Shown: positions 50,157 through 59,576 of the stretch, piece after piece
Numbering within the stretch: the first letter of the stretch is position 1
How the letters are laid out: every line of letters begins with the position of its first letter
From: Hyphomicrobium sp. 99
GTDB lineage: Bacteria > Pseudomonadota > Alphaproteobacteria > Rhizobiales > Hyphomicrobiaceae
Direction: 5' to 3'
Assembly (NCBI RefSeq): GCF_000384335.2
Contig: NZ_KQ031382.1
Coordinates: 1,426,001 to 1,490,000, forward strand
Length of the DNA: 64,000 nucleotides
Position numbers and translations under genes: made by a program
Notes under the pieces: model-generated
What the model was told of the DNA's origin: nothing
Seen by the model: only the letters and a program-made list of their open reading frames with translations
Databases searched by the model: none

Positions 50157-50819
50157 TTGCTGAGTTATATCCCGAATCCTCTCATCATCCCTGTCGGTCT
50201 GATCGTGGGGATGCTCATTGCCGCCCCCGTCGGACCAGTCAATGTGCTCTGCATCCAACGCGCCATCGAACGCGGGTTCTGGGGTGGGATAGCGGCCGGC
50301 ATAGGCTCGGTGATGGGCGATGGGCTCATCGCCCTGTGCGCTGGCCTGGGCGTCGGAACGGTTTCAGGCGTCGTCCAAACCCATCGCGCAATCATTCAGC
50401 TCATCGGCGGCTTGGCGCTGATCGCTTTCGGGCTTCGTCTCTATTTCAGCGCGCCGCGGCTGAAAATGACACCAGACGATGCGGCGAAGGCTCGCCTCAG
50501 GGACTTCGCCTGGGACATCCCTCAGACATTCTTCCTGACGATCACCAATCCCGGCGCTGTCCTTGGCCTCTTCGCCGTTTTCGGCGGGGTCACCACATTC
50601 GTCGAGGTTCATTCCACCATCGACGTCCTGCTGATGGTCTCTTCGATCATCTGCGGCAGTATGCTGTGGTGGATTACGTTGTCGAATTTCATCAGCCGCT
50701 ATCGGCACCGGATCGACCTTCACGTCCTTCAGGTCGTCAATCGCGTAGCGGGCATGCTGCTCGCGATCTTCGGCGGTGTGCTCATCGCCGAAGTAATCCT
50801 GAAGGCCGGCCACTTCTGA
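50157..50819 (+). CDS. LysE-family amino acid exporter
   Basis: The 220-residue integral membrane protein starts at TTG 50157; a later ATG at 50211 would cut the first helix. The LysE/RhtB signature is in helix 1 (GMLIAAPVGPVNVLCIQRAIERG) and six helices are predicted (about 10-33, 42-65, 72-90, 118-138, 150-172 and 192-215). Exporters of this type remove excess amino acids or thiol conjugates. The substrate is not readable. The stop is followed by a short gap and the convergent 50871 gene. Confidence 0.86.
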   Translation: MLSYIPNPLIIPVGLIVGMLIAAPVGPVNVLCIQRAIERGFWGGIAAGIGSVMGDGLIALCAGLGVGTVSGVVQTHRAIIQLIGGLALIAFGLRLYFSAPRLKMTPDDAAKARLRDFAWDIPQTFFLTITNPGAVLGLFAVFGGVTTFVEVHSTIDVLLMVSSIICGSMLWWITLSNFISRYRHRIDLHVLQVVNRVAGMLLAIFGGVLIAEVILKAGHF

Positions 50820-50870
50820 GCAGCCGGTCGCTTCGATGAGGGGGCGCTTCCGATGCCTGCGCGCCTCTGA

Positions 50871-51116
50871 TTATTGGTCGCGGCGCGTCAGCGTGAATTC
50901 CCCTTCGACGACACGCTTCTCGAGGCCGCGCGTCAGATGGATAACCGCGTCTTCCCCGTAGATCGCGACGAGATCGGTAAGTGCTGTGAAAAGCGCCGCA
51001 TAAGCCATCTGCTGCGGCTCGACCCCCGTATCGACACCTTCGTCCCACGCAGCGAGAATAAGATCCAGCGCCTTCAGCGTCGGATTCTTCGTATCGATGT
51101 CCTCAAAACACTGCAT
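50871..51116 (-). CDS. Small hypothetical protein (81 aa)
   Basis: ATG 51116 has GGGA about 8 bases upstream and gives 81 residues (MQCFEDIDTKNPTLKALDLILAAWDEG...); the frame is open to 51224 with a Trp/Cys-rich start that looks less natural. It is helical and soluble (MAYAALFTALTDLVAIYGEDAVIHLTRGLEKRV). It resembles a small alphaproteobacterial family without known function. Confidence 0.6.
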   Translation of the reverse strand: MQCFEDIDTKNPTLKALDLILAAWDEGVDTGVEPQQMAYAALFTALTDLVAIYGEDAVIHLTRGLEKRVVEGEFTLTRRDQ

Positions 51117-51276
51117 GTCGGTCCCAATCTTCCCTCTACCCTGGCCGTCGCATATGCAAAACGGCTCCCACCATTTGTCACCTAGCACGACCTTTTGCGA
51201 TAGGTCGGAGCTGCCACTATTCACAGTAAACCTTGTGAAAATGCATGACCTGCGCGTTAAGCGCGTTTTCGCGTGC

Positions 51277-51693
51277 TCAGTTTGGAAAGGCTTTCAGAAG
51301 CCCGTCCGATAGTTCCGAGCCCTCCGAGAGGAACCGGTTGATGGCCGTCTGGGCCGACGGGCTGCAGGTATTATAAGTGCGGCTGTAACTGCGATACCCC
51401 TGGTTGAAGGCGCGCGTGAGCTTCGCGCGGCGAAGCGCCGTCGATCCCTCGGCGTCCATCAAGTCGCGCATGCGGTCGCGCCAGTACTGGCCTTCGTTCG
51501 CCCCGCAAAGCTCGCGAAGATAGTGAACGGCCCCGAGGATCTCCGACAGCCGAAGCAGCCGGTCGTCGTACGGCTTCGTGTCGGGTGCAGCCGACGCCGG
51601 ACCGCTGGCTGCCATAAGGAGCATGCTCAGAGCCAGAAGAGGGGCCACAAGGTATCGGCTGCGACGTGTCACGTTCGGGTCCGGCTTTCTCAT
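51277..51693 (-). CDS. TIGR02301-family exported protein
   Basis: The 138-residue product has a signal peptide (SRYLVAPLLALSMLLMAASGPASA) and a helical mature part with the family pattern LRLSEILGAVHYLRELCGANEGQYWRDRM and AFNQGYRSYSRTYNTCSPSAQ with two cysteines. The family is restricted to alphaproteobacteria and has no known function. It diverges from the SRAP gene with 87 bp between them, an arrangement often seen. Confidence 0.85.
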   Translation of the reverse strand: MRKPDPNVTRRSRYLVAPLLALSMLLMAASGPASAAPDTKPYDDRLLRLSEILGAVHYLRELCGANEGQYWRDRMRDLMDAEGSTALRRAKLTRAFNQGYRSYSRTYNTCSPSAQTAINRFLSEGSELSDGLLKAFPN

Positions 51694-51780
51694 GCGGATC
51701 GCTTAAAGCAGATTCTGGGCGATCGATCAGCGAACGCTTATATTCAACTTTCATTCGGCATCAAAAAGGACCGGCCGGCC

Positions 51781-52464
51781 TTGTGCGCGCGCTACAGCTT
51801 GACCACTCCGGCAGAGGCCGTGCGGGCTTTCTTCAAGGCGCCAAGCGTCGAAGATTTCCCGCCCCGCTACAGTATCGCGCCGTCCCAGCCCGTTCTGATC
51901 GCCCGAAATGACGTGCATGGCCGCCCCGAGCTGCAACTGGTGCGCTGGGGCCTCATCCCGTCCTGGTTGAAGGATCCACGGACGCTCGGCTCGCCGCTGA
52001 TCAACGCGCGCGCCGAAACCGCGGCCGAAAAACCTGCCTTCCGAGGTGCGATGCGCCATCGCCGATGCCTCGTGCCGGTGACGGGCTTCTACGAATGGAC
52101 GGGCAATCGCAAGGCCCGCCAGCCGCACCTCATCCGCATGAAAGAGCAGGAGCTTTTTGCGCTCGCCGGGATTTGGGAAGATTGGCTTGGCTCCGACGGC
52201 AGTCAGATCGAGACGATGGCCATTTTGACGACGGCTGCGAACGACGAGATGGCCCGCCTCCACGACAGAATGCCGGTGATCATCGAGAGGCCGGACTTTG
52301 ACCGATGGCTCGACTGCCGCCCCGGAACCGCCGAGGTCGTGCTCGACCTCTTGCAGCCATTGGGCGGCGGACGACTGACGGCTACGCCGGTCAACCCGAA
52401 GCTCAATGATGTGCGGGCGGAGGGGCCCGAACTGCACGAGCCGGAATTTTCGACGCTCCTTTAA
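51781..52464 (+). CDS. SRAP/HMCES-family DNA-protein crosslink protein (YedK)
   Basis: The frame is open from 51523, but the family needs Cys as residue 2. Start at TTG 51781 gives Met-C2 (MCARYSL), with AAAGGA about 10 bases upstream; 227 residues. C2, N75 (NARAET), E105 (FYEWTG) and H161 (ARLHDRMPV) are the active-site set that forms a thiazolidine crosslink with abasic sites in single-stranded DNA. It shields abasic sites during replication and is often SOS-associated. Confidence 0.92.
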   Translation: MCARYSLTTPAEAVRAFFKAPSVEDFPPRYSIAPSQPVLIARNDVHGRPELQLVRWGLIPSWLKDPRTLGSPLINARAETAAEKPAFRGAMRHRRCLVPVTGFYEWTGNRKARQPHLIRMKEQELFALAGIWEDWLGSDGSQIETMAILTTAANDEMARLHDRMPVIIERPDFDRWLDCRPGTAEVVLDLLQPLGGGRLTATPVNPKLNDVRAEGPELHEPEFSTLL

Positions 52465-52640
52465 GGATCTGCCCGTCGGTGCGGCTCGCACGTCACTGAA
52501 ATCGGCGCTAACCTAAAGATAATCCTTAAAGTGAAGACCTATTTGTTATCCAAGTGTAGATAGCTACGAAGGGATCGGCCGACTGTTGGCCGCGTGGCTC
52601 GGCGCCGCTCGGGCGCCACGGGGCACATGGGGAGAGCGCG

Positions 52641-54356
52641 ATGGCGTATCACGGCGAAGACCTCGACCTCAGAACACAGCAGACCTGGACGCCTGCCGAT
52701 GTGATCCCGGGCGAAACATCTTTGGCCAACGGCAAGCGGGGCCCCTTGCACGCTGGGCCGGTCCTCGTCGACGACACCGTGCTTGCGTGTTTCAATCAGG
52801 CTTACGACATCGCGTCCGCACATCGCTCAGGCGACGTCCGCATCGAGCACTTGCTCAACGCGATGACGCGCGTCGACCAAGCCGCAGCCGCGCTTGAAGC
52901 GCACGGGGTTCGCGTCGTCGCTTTGAAACGCGAGACGGCAGCCATCATCGCGGGCGATATACCGGCAGTTTCAGGCGGCGGCGCCGTATCGCCGCGCCGT
53001 TCCGACGAACTGGCGGAGCTTCTTCGCCTCGCATCCTCGTTCGCGGCTCGAAGAAATGCTGCCGTGAGCATCGATGATCTTCTGCATGTGCTGCTAGATC
53101 AGAGATCGGACATCGCCCAGTCCGAATTGCTTTTCCGCTTCTCGTCGCGCTACGCACCGATGCCTGAACCTTTGCCGCCGTTGACGCGCGCCGAGGGCCG
53201 CTATCAGCCAAGCGCGCTTCGCTACTCTGCGGAATACACGCGGCCCTCATACCGTAACGACTATTTAGGAGCACCGGCGGACGCATTTCAAAATTCTCGC
53301 ATCGAAGCGCTCGAGCAAACGGTGCGCGCTCTGAGCCAGGATTTCTCCAACGAGCGCCACATCCTGGCCGGGCTCATTCGCGATCTGAGCCGCGATACGC
53401 TCGCCCATCAGGAAGATCAGGGACGCGGACAGGCCGTGTTGTTCGACCGGATCGGCGCGCTGGAGGCGGCACTCCGTGAAGGCGGCACCGGTTCAAGCGA
53501 AACACTTCCGCTCATCTCGAAGCTCGAGAATATCGAAGCCGGGTTGGAGCTTCGTCTTCAGGAGATGTCGCAATCATGGGCGGTGCTCTCGACCCGCCTT
53601 CAGGAACTCGAAGCCTCAGTTAAGGCACGCCCAGCTTCCGAGGCTGCAGTGGTCGACTTGAAGCCGATTGCCGATCGCCTCGACATCATCGAAGAGGCGG
53701 TGCTCGGCCATAATGAGCATCGCGGGTTGGGGGAGGTCACAGACCGGCTTTCGAAGCTCGATGACGACATCGGCCGCGTGCTCGCGACGGCAACCGAACC
53801 CCGAGGAACCGAGGGGCTGCTTGGCGGCTTCGACAGGATCGATGGCCTGTCGGACAAGCTCGAGAAGATCGATGGATTGTCGAACAAGCTCGACACGCAC
53901 AATGGAGCGCTGACGGAACTCAGCGTCGCTCTCATCGAGCGCATGAATGCCGTCGAGCGCGCCGTCGAAGCCGAGATCGAAACGGCAGCCGCAAAACATC
54001 AGGCCTATACGCATGATCTCACCGAGGTTCATGAGGCTCTGCTGAAGGTCAACGAGAACCAGCACACCCTTGCTGGCTCGATGGATCAATGGCGCTCGGA
54101 ATCGGCCACCGACGTCGCGAATATTCTGAACCGTCTCGAAACCATCGATCGGGACGCGGGCCTGCCCGCGGAAACGCTCGCAGCGCTGAACAATCACATG
54201 GAGGCGACGAACCGTTTCATCATCGAGCGGTACCATCGCCGTCATCGCTTCATGTATTGGTTGTTTGGAACGGACGATTGGATCAGCGCCAGCTGGCCGT
54301 CGACCAAGGCAACGATCGACGCCGAAGAGCGCCGCCTCAAAGAGGCCGGAGCGTAA
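52641..54356 (+). CDS. Clp-N-like domain / coiled-coil protein, no ATPase
   Basis: The 571-residue protein begins with a segment like the Clp N-domain double repeat: VDDTVLACFNQAYDIASAHRSGDVRIEHLLNAM (about 34-75) and ELAELLRLASSFAARRNAAVSIDDLLHVLLD (about 115-152). After a Pro/Arg-rich stretch, residues 215-540 are long helices typical of coiled coils (ALEQTVRALSQDFSNERH, LGEVTDRLSKLDDDIGR). It ends with an aromatic segment (RHRFMYWLFGTDDWISASW) and a basic amphipathic tail. There is no AAA+ motif. Function unknown; possibly an adaptor. Confidence 0.75.
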   Translation: MAYHGEDLDLRTQQTWTPADVIPGETSLANGKRGPLHAGPVLVDDTVLACFNQAYDIASAHRSGDVRIEHLLNAMTRVDQAAAALEAHGVRVVALKRETAAIIAGDIPAVSGGGAVSPRRSDELAELLRLASSFAARRNAAVSIDDLLHVLLDQRSDIAQSELLFRFSSRYAPMPEPLPPLTRAEGRYQPSALRYSAEYTRPSYRNDYLGAPADAFQNSRIEALEQTVRALSQDFSNERHILAGLIRDLSRDTLAHQEDQGRGQAVLFDRIGALEAALREGGTGSSETLPLISKLENIEAGLELRLQEMSQSWAVLSTRLQELEASVKARPASEAAVVDLKPIADRLDIIEEAVLGHNEHRGLGEVTDRLSKLDDDIGRVLATATEPRGTEGLLGGFDRIDGLSDKLEKIDGLSNKLDTHNGALTELSVALIERMNAVERAVEAEIETAAAKHQAYTHDLTEVHEALLKVNENQHTLAGSMDQWRSESATDVANILNRLETIDRDAGLPAETLAALNNHMEATNRFIIERYHRRHRFMYWLFGTDDWISASWPSTKATIDAEERRLKEAGA

Positions 54357-54445
54357 AAGTCGTTCGCCGCATCAAAGCGATGCTCGGCGTAAGCGCTGGT
54401 TAACCTGACTGAGAGGTTAGTGTTTACCGATTTGGCTTAAAGCGG

Positions 54446-55591
54446 GTGCTCCATTTCCGTTGGAAGTCAGCGCACCTCGCCATGCCATCACAAAAACGTC
54501 CCGCACTATACCTCGCCGATATCATGTCGCCCGAGGCGAATAGCTTCGGTGTCCTTCGTCTGCTGATGGCGACGTTCGTGCTGATATCCCACAGCTATAT
54601 GTACGCAGCCGGAACCGATGCCGCCGAACCGCTGCAGCCGTGGCTCGGCCGGTCGCTCGGCGAATACGCGGTGCAGGTATTCTTCATTTTGAGTGGTGTG
54701 CTGGTCGCGCAAAGCCTCGATCGCAGCCGCAGCGTGCTGAAATTCGCAGCCGCGCGTGCGCTTCGAATTTTTCCTGCACTCATCGTCTGTGTCGCGCTCA
54801 CATCGTTTGTACTGGGCCCGCTGGTCACGCGCTTGACCCTGGGTGAATACTTCTCAAGCCCCGGCCTCTATGCCTACGTCGCCAAAACTCTGGCGCTGAC
54901 GACGGGCGCTGCGCCATTGCCGGGCGTCTTCGAAACGGTGCCCTACGCTGGCTATGTCAACTCATCGCTCTGGACTTTGAAATACGAGGTCCTTTGCTAT
55001 CTCATCCTCGCCCTTCTAGGGCTCGTGGGCCTTTTCGAAGAGCGCTGGCGCAAGGTCGCAATGATTGGCCTCGCCGTCCTGGTCGGCACCGTGACGCTAG
55101 GCTTGCCCGCCGATGCGGGGGCCTTCGGCTTCTCAGACAATCTCCGCTACTTCGTCACCTTCTTCTTCGGTGGCGTCCTCGCCTATCTCGGCCGCCGGCA
55201 TCTCGTCATCCACGGCGCAGTAATGGTGCCGCTCTTCGTGCTTTTTATCTGTCTCGCGAAAACGCCGTTGGCTGAAGTCAGCAGCACGCTCTTTCTCGGC
55301 TACGCTGCGCTGTGGCTGGCGACGAAGACGCTCGGATTGCTGCGCGCCATCTGCAACAAGGTCGACGCCTCGTTTGGCATCTACATCTTTGCGGGCCCGA
55401 CGCAGCAGACACTGCTGTGGCTGATGCCGAGCCTGCCACCCGTCTGGCTGTCGCTCGTCGCCTTCTCCATTGTCCTGCCTGCGGCCGTGTTCTCGTGGAT
55501 CATGATCGAGAAGCCCGCCTTGAAGCTGCGTGCGCTCATCACTGGGCGCATCAAGCGGCGACAATCCACCGACCCGTTGCCTGTCGGCTGA
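54446..55591 (+). CDS. Acyltransferase family 3 (OafA/YrhL-like)
   Basis: The 381-residue protein has about ten transmembrane helices and the acyltransferase-3 start NSFGVLRLLMATFVLISHSY, with the conserved His-Ser in the ISHSY segment. It transfers an acyl group, often acetyl, to surface sugars or lipids at the inner membrane. The frame opens at 54446; ATG 54482 (MPSQKRPALYLADIMSP) is an alternative start. No sugar-polymer gene is adjacent, so the target is unknown. Confidence 0.88.
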   Translation: MLHFRWKSAHLAMPSQKRPALYLADIMSPEANSFGVLRLLMATFVLISHSYMYAAGTDAAEPLQPWLGRSLGEYAVQVFFILSGVLVAQSLDRSRSVLKFAAARALRIFPALIVCVALTSFVLGPLVTRLTLGEYFSSPGLYAYVAKTLALTTGAAPLPGVFETVPYAGYVNSSLWTLKYEVLCYLILALLGLVGLFEERWRKVAMIGLAVLVGTVTLGLPADAGAFGFSDNLRYFVTFFFGGVLAYLGRRHLVIHGAVMVPLFVLFICLAKTPLAEVSSTLFLGYAALWLATKTLGLLRAICNKVDASFGIYIFAGPTQQTLLWLMPSLPPVWLSLVAFSIVLPAAVFSWIMIEKPALKLRALITGRIKRRQSTDPLPVG

Positions 55592-55686
55592 TCGACCGTT
55601 CACCAAGCTTCGCTGAAAAACCTTGAGTTCAACTCGGCGTCCGTGCTTTCCTTAAGAAAGTGTAAACGGGTGTCGGGGGTCAGGGC

Positions 55687-55872
55687 ATGTTGCGGCGGTA
55701 CTTGATTGTGAACGGCGCAACGACGGCAGTCCTTTACGGCGCAATCTACGCGCTCGCCCCTTCCATGAAATCGCTCGATTCCCTGCGTGCGAGTTTCGAC
55801 GGCTTCGTCATGCAAAGCCCGGTGCTGGGCCCGCTCCTGAACAAGATCATCCTGGTGACGAGCGCTCTATAA
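55687..55872 (+). CDS. Small membrane protein (61 aa)
   Basis: ATG 55687 has GGGGG upstream. One or two hydrophobic stretches are present (YLIVNGATTAVLYGAIYALAP and VLGPLLNKIILVTSAL). It fits a 61-residue family of alphaproteobacterial membrane proteins of unknown function. Convergent with the Sua5 gene; only 10 bp separate the stops. Confidence 0.6.
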   Translation: MLRRYLIVNGATTAVLYGAIYALAPSMKSLDSLRASFDGFVMQSPVLGPLLNKIILVTSAL

Positions 55873-55882
55873 TCGGCCCTGG

Positions 55883-56884
55883 TCAGTCGCGCGGTGCTGC
55901 CGCTCGCTTCAGCCTGTCGTTGATCGCTTCACCCAATCCGTGCTTGGGGATCGGCGTCACGGCAATTGTCGATGCGCCGGAAGCATCAAGCGTCCGGAGC
56001 GCCGCAAAAAGGTTCGCGGCAGCCTCCACGAGGTCCCCCGACGGACTGAGATTGATGAAGGTCCGCGCTGGTCTCTCCGCAATTCCTCCGAACGCCAGCA
56101 CAGCTTCGTCCGGCCCCCATTCGTAGGCGTTGAGACGCAAGCCAGCTCGCGGCGCGTAATGGCTCTCAAGCTGCCCGGGTGAGGTGAGTTTGCTGCTCGT
56201 CTCGCTCCCGCGTGCGAGGCGCTGGCCTAAAACCTCTTCGATCGCTTCCACCGTCACGGCGCCCGGCCGCAGCAGAACAGGCGTCTCACCTACAAGGCTG
56301 AGAACCGTCGATTCCAATCCGAGAGACGTCGGCCCTGCGTCCAGGATAAGCGCAGCCTTATCGCCAAGGTCCGCCGCCACATGCTCGGCACGCGTCGCGC
56401 TGACATGGCCCGACCGGTTGGCGGAAGGCGCGGCGAGCGGCCGTTGCGCCTCGGTCAGCAAGGCACGCGCAACAGGGTGATCAGGTGAACGAAGTGCAAC
56501 CGTCGGTAGCCCGGCCGACACGAGATCGCTGACATCCGAATTGACGGTCCGCGGCACGACGAGCGTCAGCGGTCCCGGCCAGAATGCTTCGGTCAGTCGC
56601 CGTGCCACAGGCGAAAACTGGCCGATGATGAGCGCCTGCTCCAACCCGAGCACATGCACGATGAGGGGGTTGAACGTCGGACGGCCTTTGGCTTCGAAAA
56701 CGCGCGCGACAGCTTCGCTGTTTGTCGCGTCCGCCCCAAGCCCGTAGACTGTCTCGGTCGGAAATGCGACGAGCGCACCCGACCTGATCATTTGTCCCGC
56801 TTCGGCGATCCACTCGGCGTTGGCGGGGACAATTCTGCCTTGCTTCAATTTTTCACCCGGTTTGCTCGCACCTTTGTTCGGCAT
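55883..56884 (-). CDS. L-threonylcarbamoyladenylate synthase (Sua5 type)
   Basis: The 333-residue protein has a YrdC domain (about 22-205) with PTETVYGLGADATN, KGRPTFNPLIVHV and APSANRSGHVSATRAEHV, followed by a C-terminal Sua5 domain (about 240-325), which separates it from the short YrdC type. It makes threonylcarbamoyl-AMP from threonine, bicarbonate and ATP for t6A in tRNAs decoding ANN codons. It diverges from the acyl-CoA dehydrogenase with 42 bp between. Confidence 0.94.
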   Translation of the reverse strand: MPNKGASKPGEKLKQGRIVPANAEWIAEAGQMIRSGALVAFPTETVYGLGADATNSEAVARVFEAKGRPTFNPLIVHVLGLEQALIIGQFSPVARRLTEAFWPGPLTLVVPRTVNSDVSDLVSAGLPTVALRSPDHPVARALLTEAQRPLAAPSANRSGHVSATRAEHVAADLGDKAALILDAGPTSLGLESTVLSLVGETPVLLRPGAVTVEAIEEVLGQRLARGSETSSKLTSPGQLESHYAPRAGLRLNAYEWGPDEAVLAFGGIAERPARTFINLSPSGDLVEAAANLFAALRTLDASGASTIAVTPIPKHGLGEAINDRLKRAAAPRD

Positions 56885-56926
56885 AGTGTTCGGAAGCAGA
56901 ACCCGAGCGGCATTGAGAGACGATCC

Positions 56927-58696
56927 ATGACTTATCAGGCTCCAGTAGACGACATCGTCTTTTCACTTAAGACCGTGGCAGCTCTCGATGAAATGGACAC
57001 CAGCGGGCTCTATCCGGGGCTTGACGCCGACACAGTCGTGGCCGTCATCGAAGAGGCGGGAAAGTTCGGCGCCGAGGTCCTAGCACCTTTGAACGCGATC
57101 GGCGACCGTATCGGCTCGAAATTATCTGAAGGAAAAGTGACAACCCCGCCTGGTTTCGGGGCTGCCTACCGGCAGTTCGTGGAAGGCGGATGGAGCGCGC
57201 TTCCTTGCTCAGACGCGTATGGCGGGCAAGGCCTCCCCGAAATTGTGGCGACGCCCGTCGGCGAGATCTGGAACGCGGCGAACGTATCGTTCGGGCTTTG
57301 TCCGCTCCTGACGCAAGGCGCCATTCACGCCATCGAGACGGGCGGCAGCGAGGAATTGAGGGCCAAATTCCTGCCCAAGATGGTGGCCGGTCATTGGACC
57401 GGCACGATGAATTTGACGGAGCCTCACGCCGGTTCCGATCTCGGACCCCTTTCGACACGCGCCGAACCGCAGGGAAATGGAACGTACCGCATCACCGGTA
57501 CAAAGATCTTCATTACCTACGGCGAGCACGACCTGGCCGAAAACATCATTCATCTCGTGCTCGCACGCCTGCCGGATGCGCCGCCCGGCACGCGCGGCAT
57601 CTCGCTCTTCTTGGTCCCCAAATATCTGGTGAATGACGACGGCTCGCTTGGCGATCGAAACGACGTCATTTGCGCCGGTGTTGAGCATAAGCTCGGCATC
57701 ATGGCGAGCCCAACGTGCATGATGAAGTTCGGCGAGAACGGCGGCGCGACGGGCTATCTCGTCGGCGAAGAAAATCGCGGCCTCGCAACGATGTTCGTGA
57801 TGATGAACGCGGCACGCCTCGGCGTCGGCGCTCAGGGCGTCGGCGTCGCCGAGCGCGCGACGCAGCACGCAGTCGCCTACGCGAAAGAACGCCGCCAAGG
57901 CAGAAGCTTCCCGGCGAACGGCTCAGGCGGCATGAGCCCGATCATCGAGCACGCCGACATCCGTCGCATGCTTTTGACGATGAAAGCGCTGACACAAGCC
58001 GCGCGCATGATCTGCTACGCGACGGCGAAAGAACTCGACATCGGTCATCGCGGTGCCGACGAGAAAACGCGCAAGGATGCGCTGAACCGCGCCGCGCTGT
58101 TGACGCCGCTCGCCAAGGCCTTCTCGACTGACATCGCAAACGAGGTCGCGTCGCTTGGCGTTCAAGTCCACGGCGGCATGGGCTTCGTCGAGGAAACGGG
58201 TGCCGCGCAATATCTCCGCGATGCGCGCATTCTGCCGATCTACGAAGGCACCAACGGCATCCAGGCAATCGACCTCGTGACGCGCAAACTGACCCTGGAT
58301 GGCGGCGCGACGGCAACGGCATTCCTGGCTGGTCTTGCCGGGATCATTGCCAACGTTCGCGCGGCGAACCGCAGCGATTTCGGCCACATGGCCGACCGAC
58401 TTGGAGAAGCCCTGGTCAACCTGCAATCGGCGACGCTGTGGATGGCGCAAATGCTGCCCGGACACACTGAAAAAGCACTCGCGTCGGCGACACCCTATCT
58501 GAGGCTAATGAGCCTGACGGCCGGAGGCGCTTACCTCGCGAAAGGCGCTTTGACCGAGCCTGCTGGATCGCCACGCGTTGCGATCGCGCGCTTTCTCGCG
58601 GAAAATCTTCTGACCGAAACGAAAAGCCTCGCAGAGGCCGTGCAGCACGGCGCCGACTCCGTACTTGTCGACGCCCACGGCGCGGTGTTCGCATGA
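56927..58696 (+). CDS. Acyl-CoA dehydrogenase (long type, about 590 aa)
   Basis: ATG 56927 (MTYQAPVDDIVFSL) is the family start; the upstream frame is antisense to sua5. The 589-residue protein has the N-terminal helical domain, FAD-binding middle domain (GTMNLTEPHAGSDLGPLSTRAEP, TGTKIFITYGEHDLAENI), the C-terminal helical domain (LTQAARMICYATAKELD, HGGMGFVEETGAAQYLRDARILPIYEGTNGIQAIDLVTRKL) and an extra C-terminal segment. This longer group includes DmdC-type and medium to long-chain enzymes. The stop overlaps the next ATG (ATGA), so it is co-translated with the enoyl-CoA hydratase. Confidence 0.94.
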   Translation: MTYQAPVDDIVFSLKTVAALDEMDTSGLYPGLDADTVVAVIEEAGKFGAEVLAPLNAIGDRIGSKLSEGKVTTPPGFGAAYRQFVEGGWSALPCSDAYGGQGLPEIVATPVGEIWNAANVSFGLCPLLTQGAIHAIETGGSEELRAKFLPKMVAGHWTGTMNLTEPHAGSDLGPLSTRAEPQGNGTYRITGTKIFITYGEHDLAENIIHLVLARLPDAPPGTRGISLFLVPKYLVNDDGSLGDRNDVICAGVEHKLGIMASPTCMMKFGENGGATGYLVGEENRGLATMFVMMNAARLGVGAQGVGVAERATQHAVAYAKERRQGRSFPANGSGGMSPIIEHADIRRMLLTMKALTQAARMICYATAKELDIGHRGADEKTRKDALNRAALLTPLAKAFSTDIANEVASLGVQVHGGMGFVEETGAAQYLRDARILPIYEGTNGIQAIDLVTRKLTLDGGATATAFLAGLAGIIANVRAANRSDFGHMADRLGEALVNLQSATLWMAQMLPGHTEKALASATPYLRLMSLTAGGAYLAKGALTEPAGSPRVAIARFLAENLLTETKSLAEAVQHGADSVLVDAHGAVFA

Positions 58697-59475
58697 CATC
58701 AGAAATCGCAGAGGTCGCCGTATGGCGGGGCGACGGCGTTCAGGTTCTCCGCCTAGCGCGGCCGGAGAAAAAGAATGCGCTGACGGGTGCCATGTATCGC
58801 GCGCTCTCTGACGCGATTGAAGCGGGCGATGCAGACGATTCGATCGCTGCGCACGTCATAACGGGCTCGAACGGTATCTTCACCGCCGGCAACGACATAG
58901 GGGATTTTCTTGCCACCTCGCGAGGCACCGGTGATCTAAACAAAGACGTGGTGCGCTTCATCCGGCTTCTACCCGTCGTCAAGAAGCCCCTGATCGCCGC
59001 CGTAAATGGCCCCGCGATCGGCATTGGGACGACGATGCTCTTCCATTGCGATCTCGTTTACGCGGCGCCGGACGCGACCTTCGCCACGCCCTTCTTGGAT
59101 CTGGGCGTTACGCCTGAAGCCGCCTCGAGCCTGTTGATGCCGCAGCGCATAGGTTACGCCCGCGCTTTCGCGATGCTCGTGCTCGGCGATCCGATGTCCG
59201 CTGACGACGCGGTTGCAGCCGGATTTGTGAACGCGATCATTCCCGCGGCGGATCTCGAGAAGGCCGCGCTCGACGCGGCACGCCGCCTCGCGAAGAAACC
59301 GCCTGAAGCATTGGCCGTCGCACGCCGCCTGCTGCGCGGCGATACAGCTGAGATCTTGAAGCGGACCGATGAGGAGGTGTCGGCCTTCCGCGAGCGTCTG
59401 AAGTCGCCGGAAGCGATCGAAGCTTTTACGGCCTTTTTCGAGAAGCGGCCTCCGAAATTCGGCAAATCCGTCTAG
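58693..59475 (+). CDS. Enoyl-CoA hydratase/isomerase family protein
   Basis: The 260-residue protein has the crotonase fold motifs: RPEKKNALTGAMYRAL, FTAGNDIGDFL (oxyanion region), VNGPAIGIGTTMLFHCDLVYA, and DLGVTPEAASSLLMP, with Glu in the usual second catalytic position. It would hydrate 2-enoyl-CoA or isomerise it. It overlaps the acyl-CoA dehydrogenase by ATGA, so both probably work on the same acyl-CoA. Confidence 0.92.
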   Translation: MTSEIAEVAVWRGDGVQVLRLARPEKKNALTGAMYRALSDAIEAGDADDSIAAHVITGSNGIFTAGNDIGDFLATSRGTGDLNKDVVRFIRLLPVVKKPLIAAVNGPAIGIGTTMLFHCDLVYAAPDATFATPFLDLGVTPEAASSLLMPQRIGYARAFAMLVLGDPMSADDAVAAGFVNAIIPAADLEKAALDAARRLAKKPPEALAVARRLLRGDTAEILKRTDEEVSAFRERLKSPEAIEAFTAFFEKRPPKFGKSV

Positions 59476-59576
59476 GTCCGGGGGCGAGCCTAATCGATGG
59501 GCTCGTTTCCCCTTACGCAACCGATGCCAACATATTAAGTTGATCTCTGTGTTCGGCAGGGAATGAGAGCAGCGGA

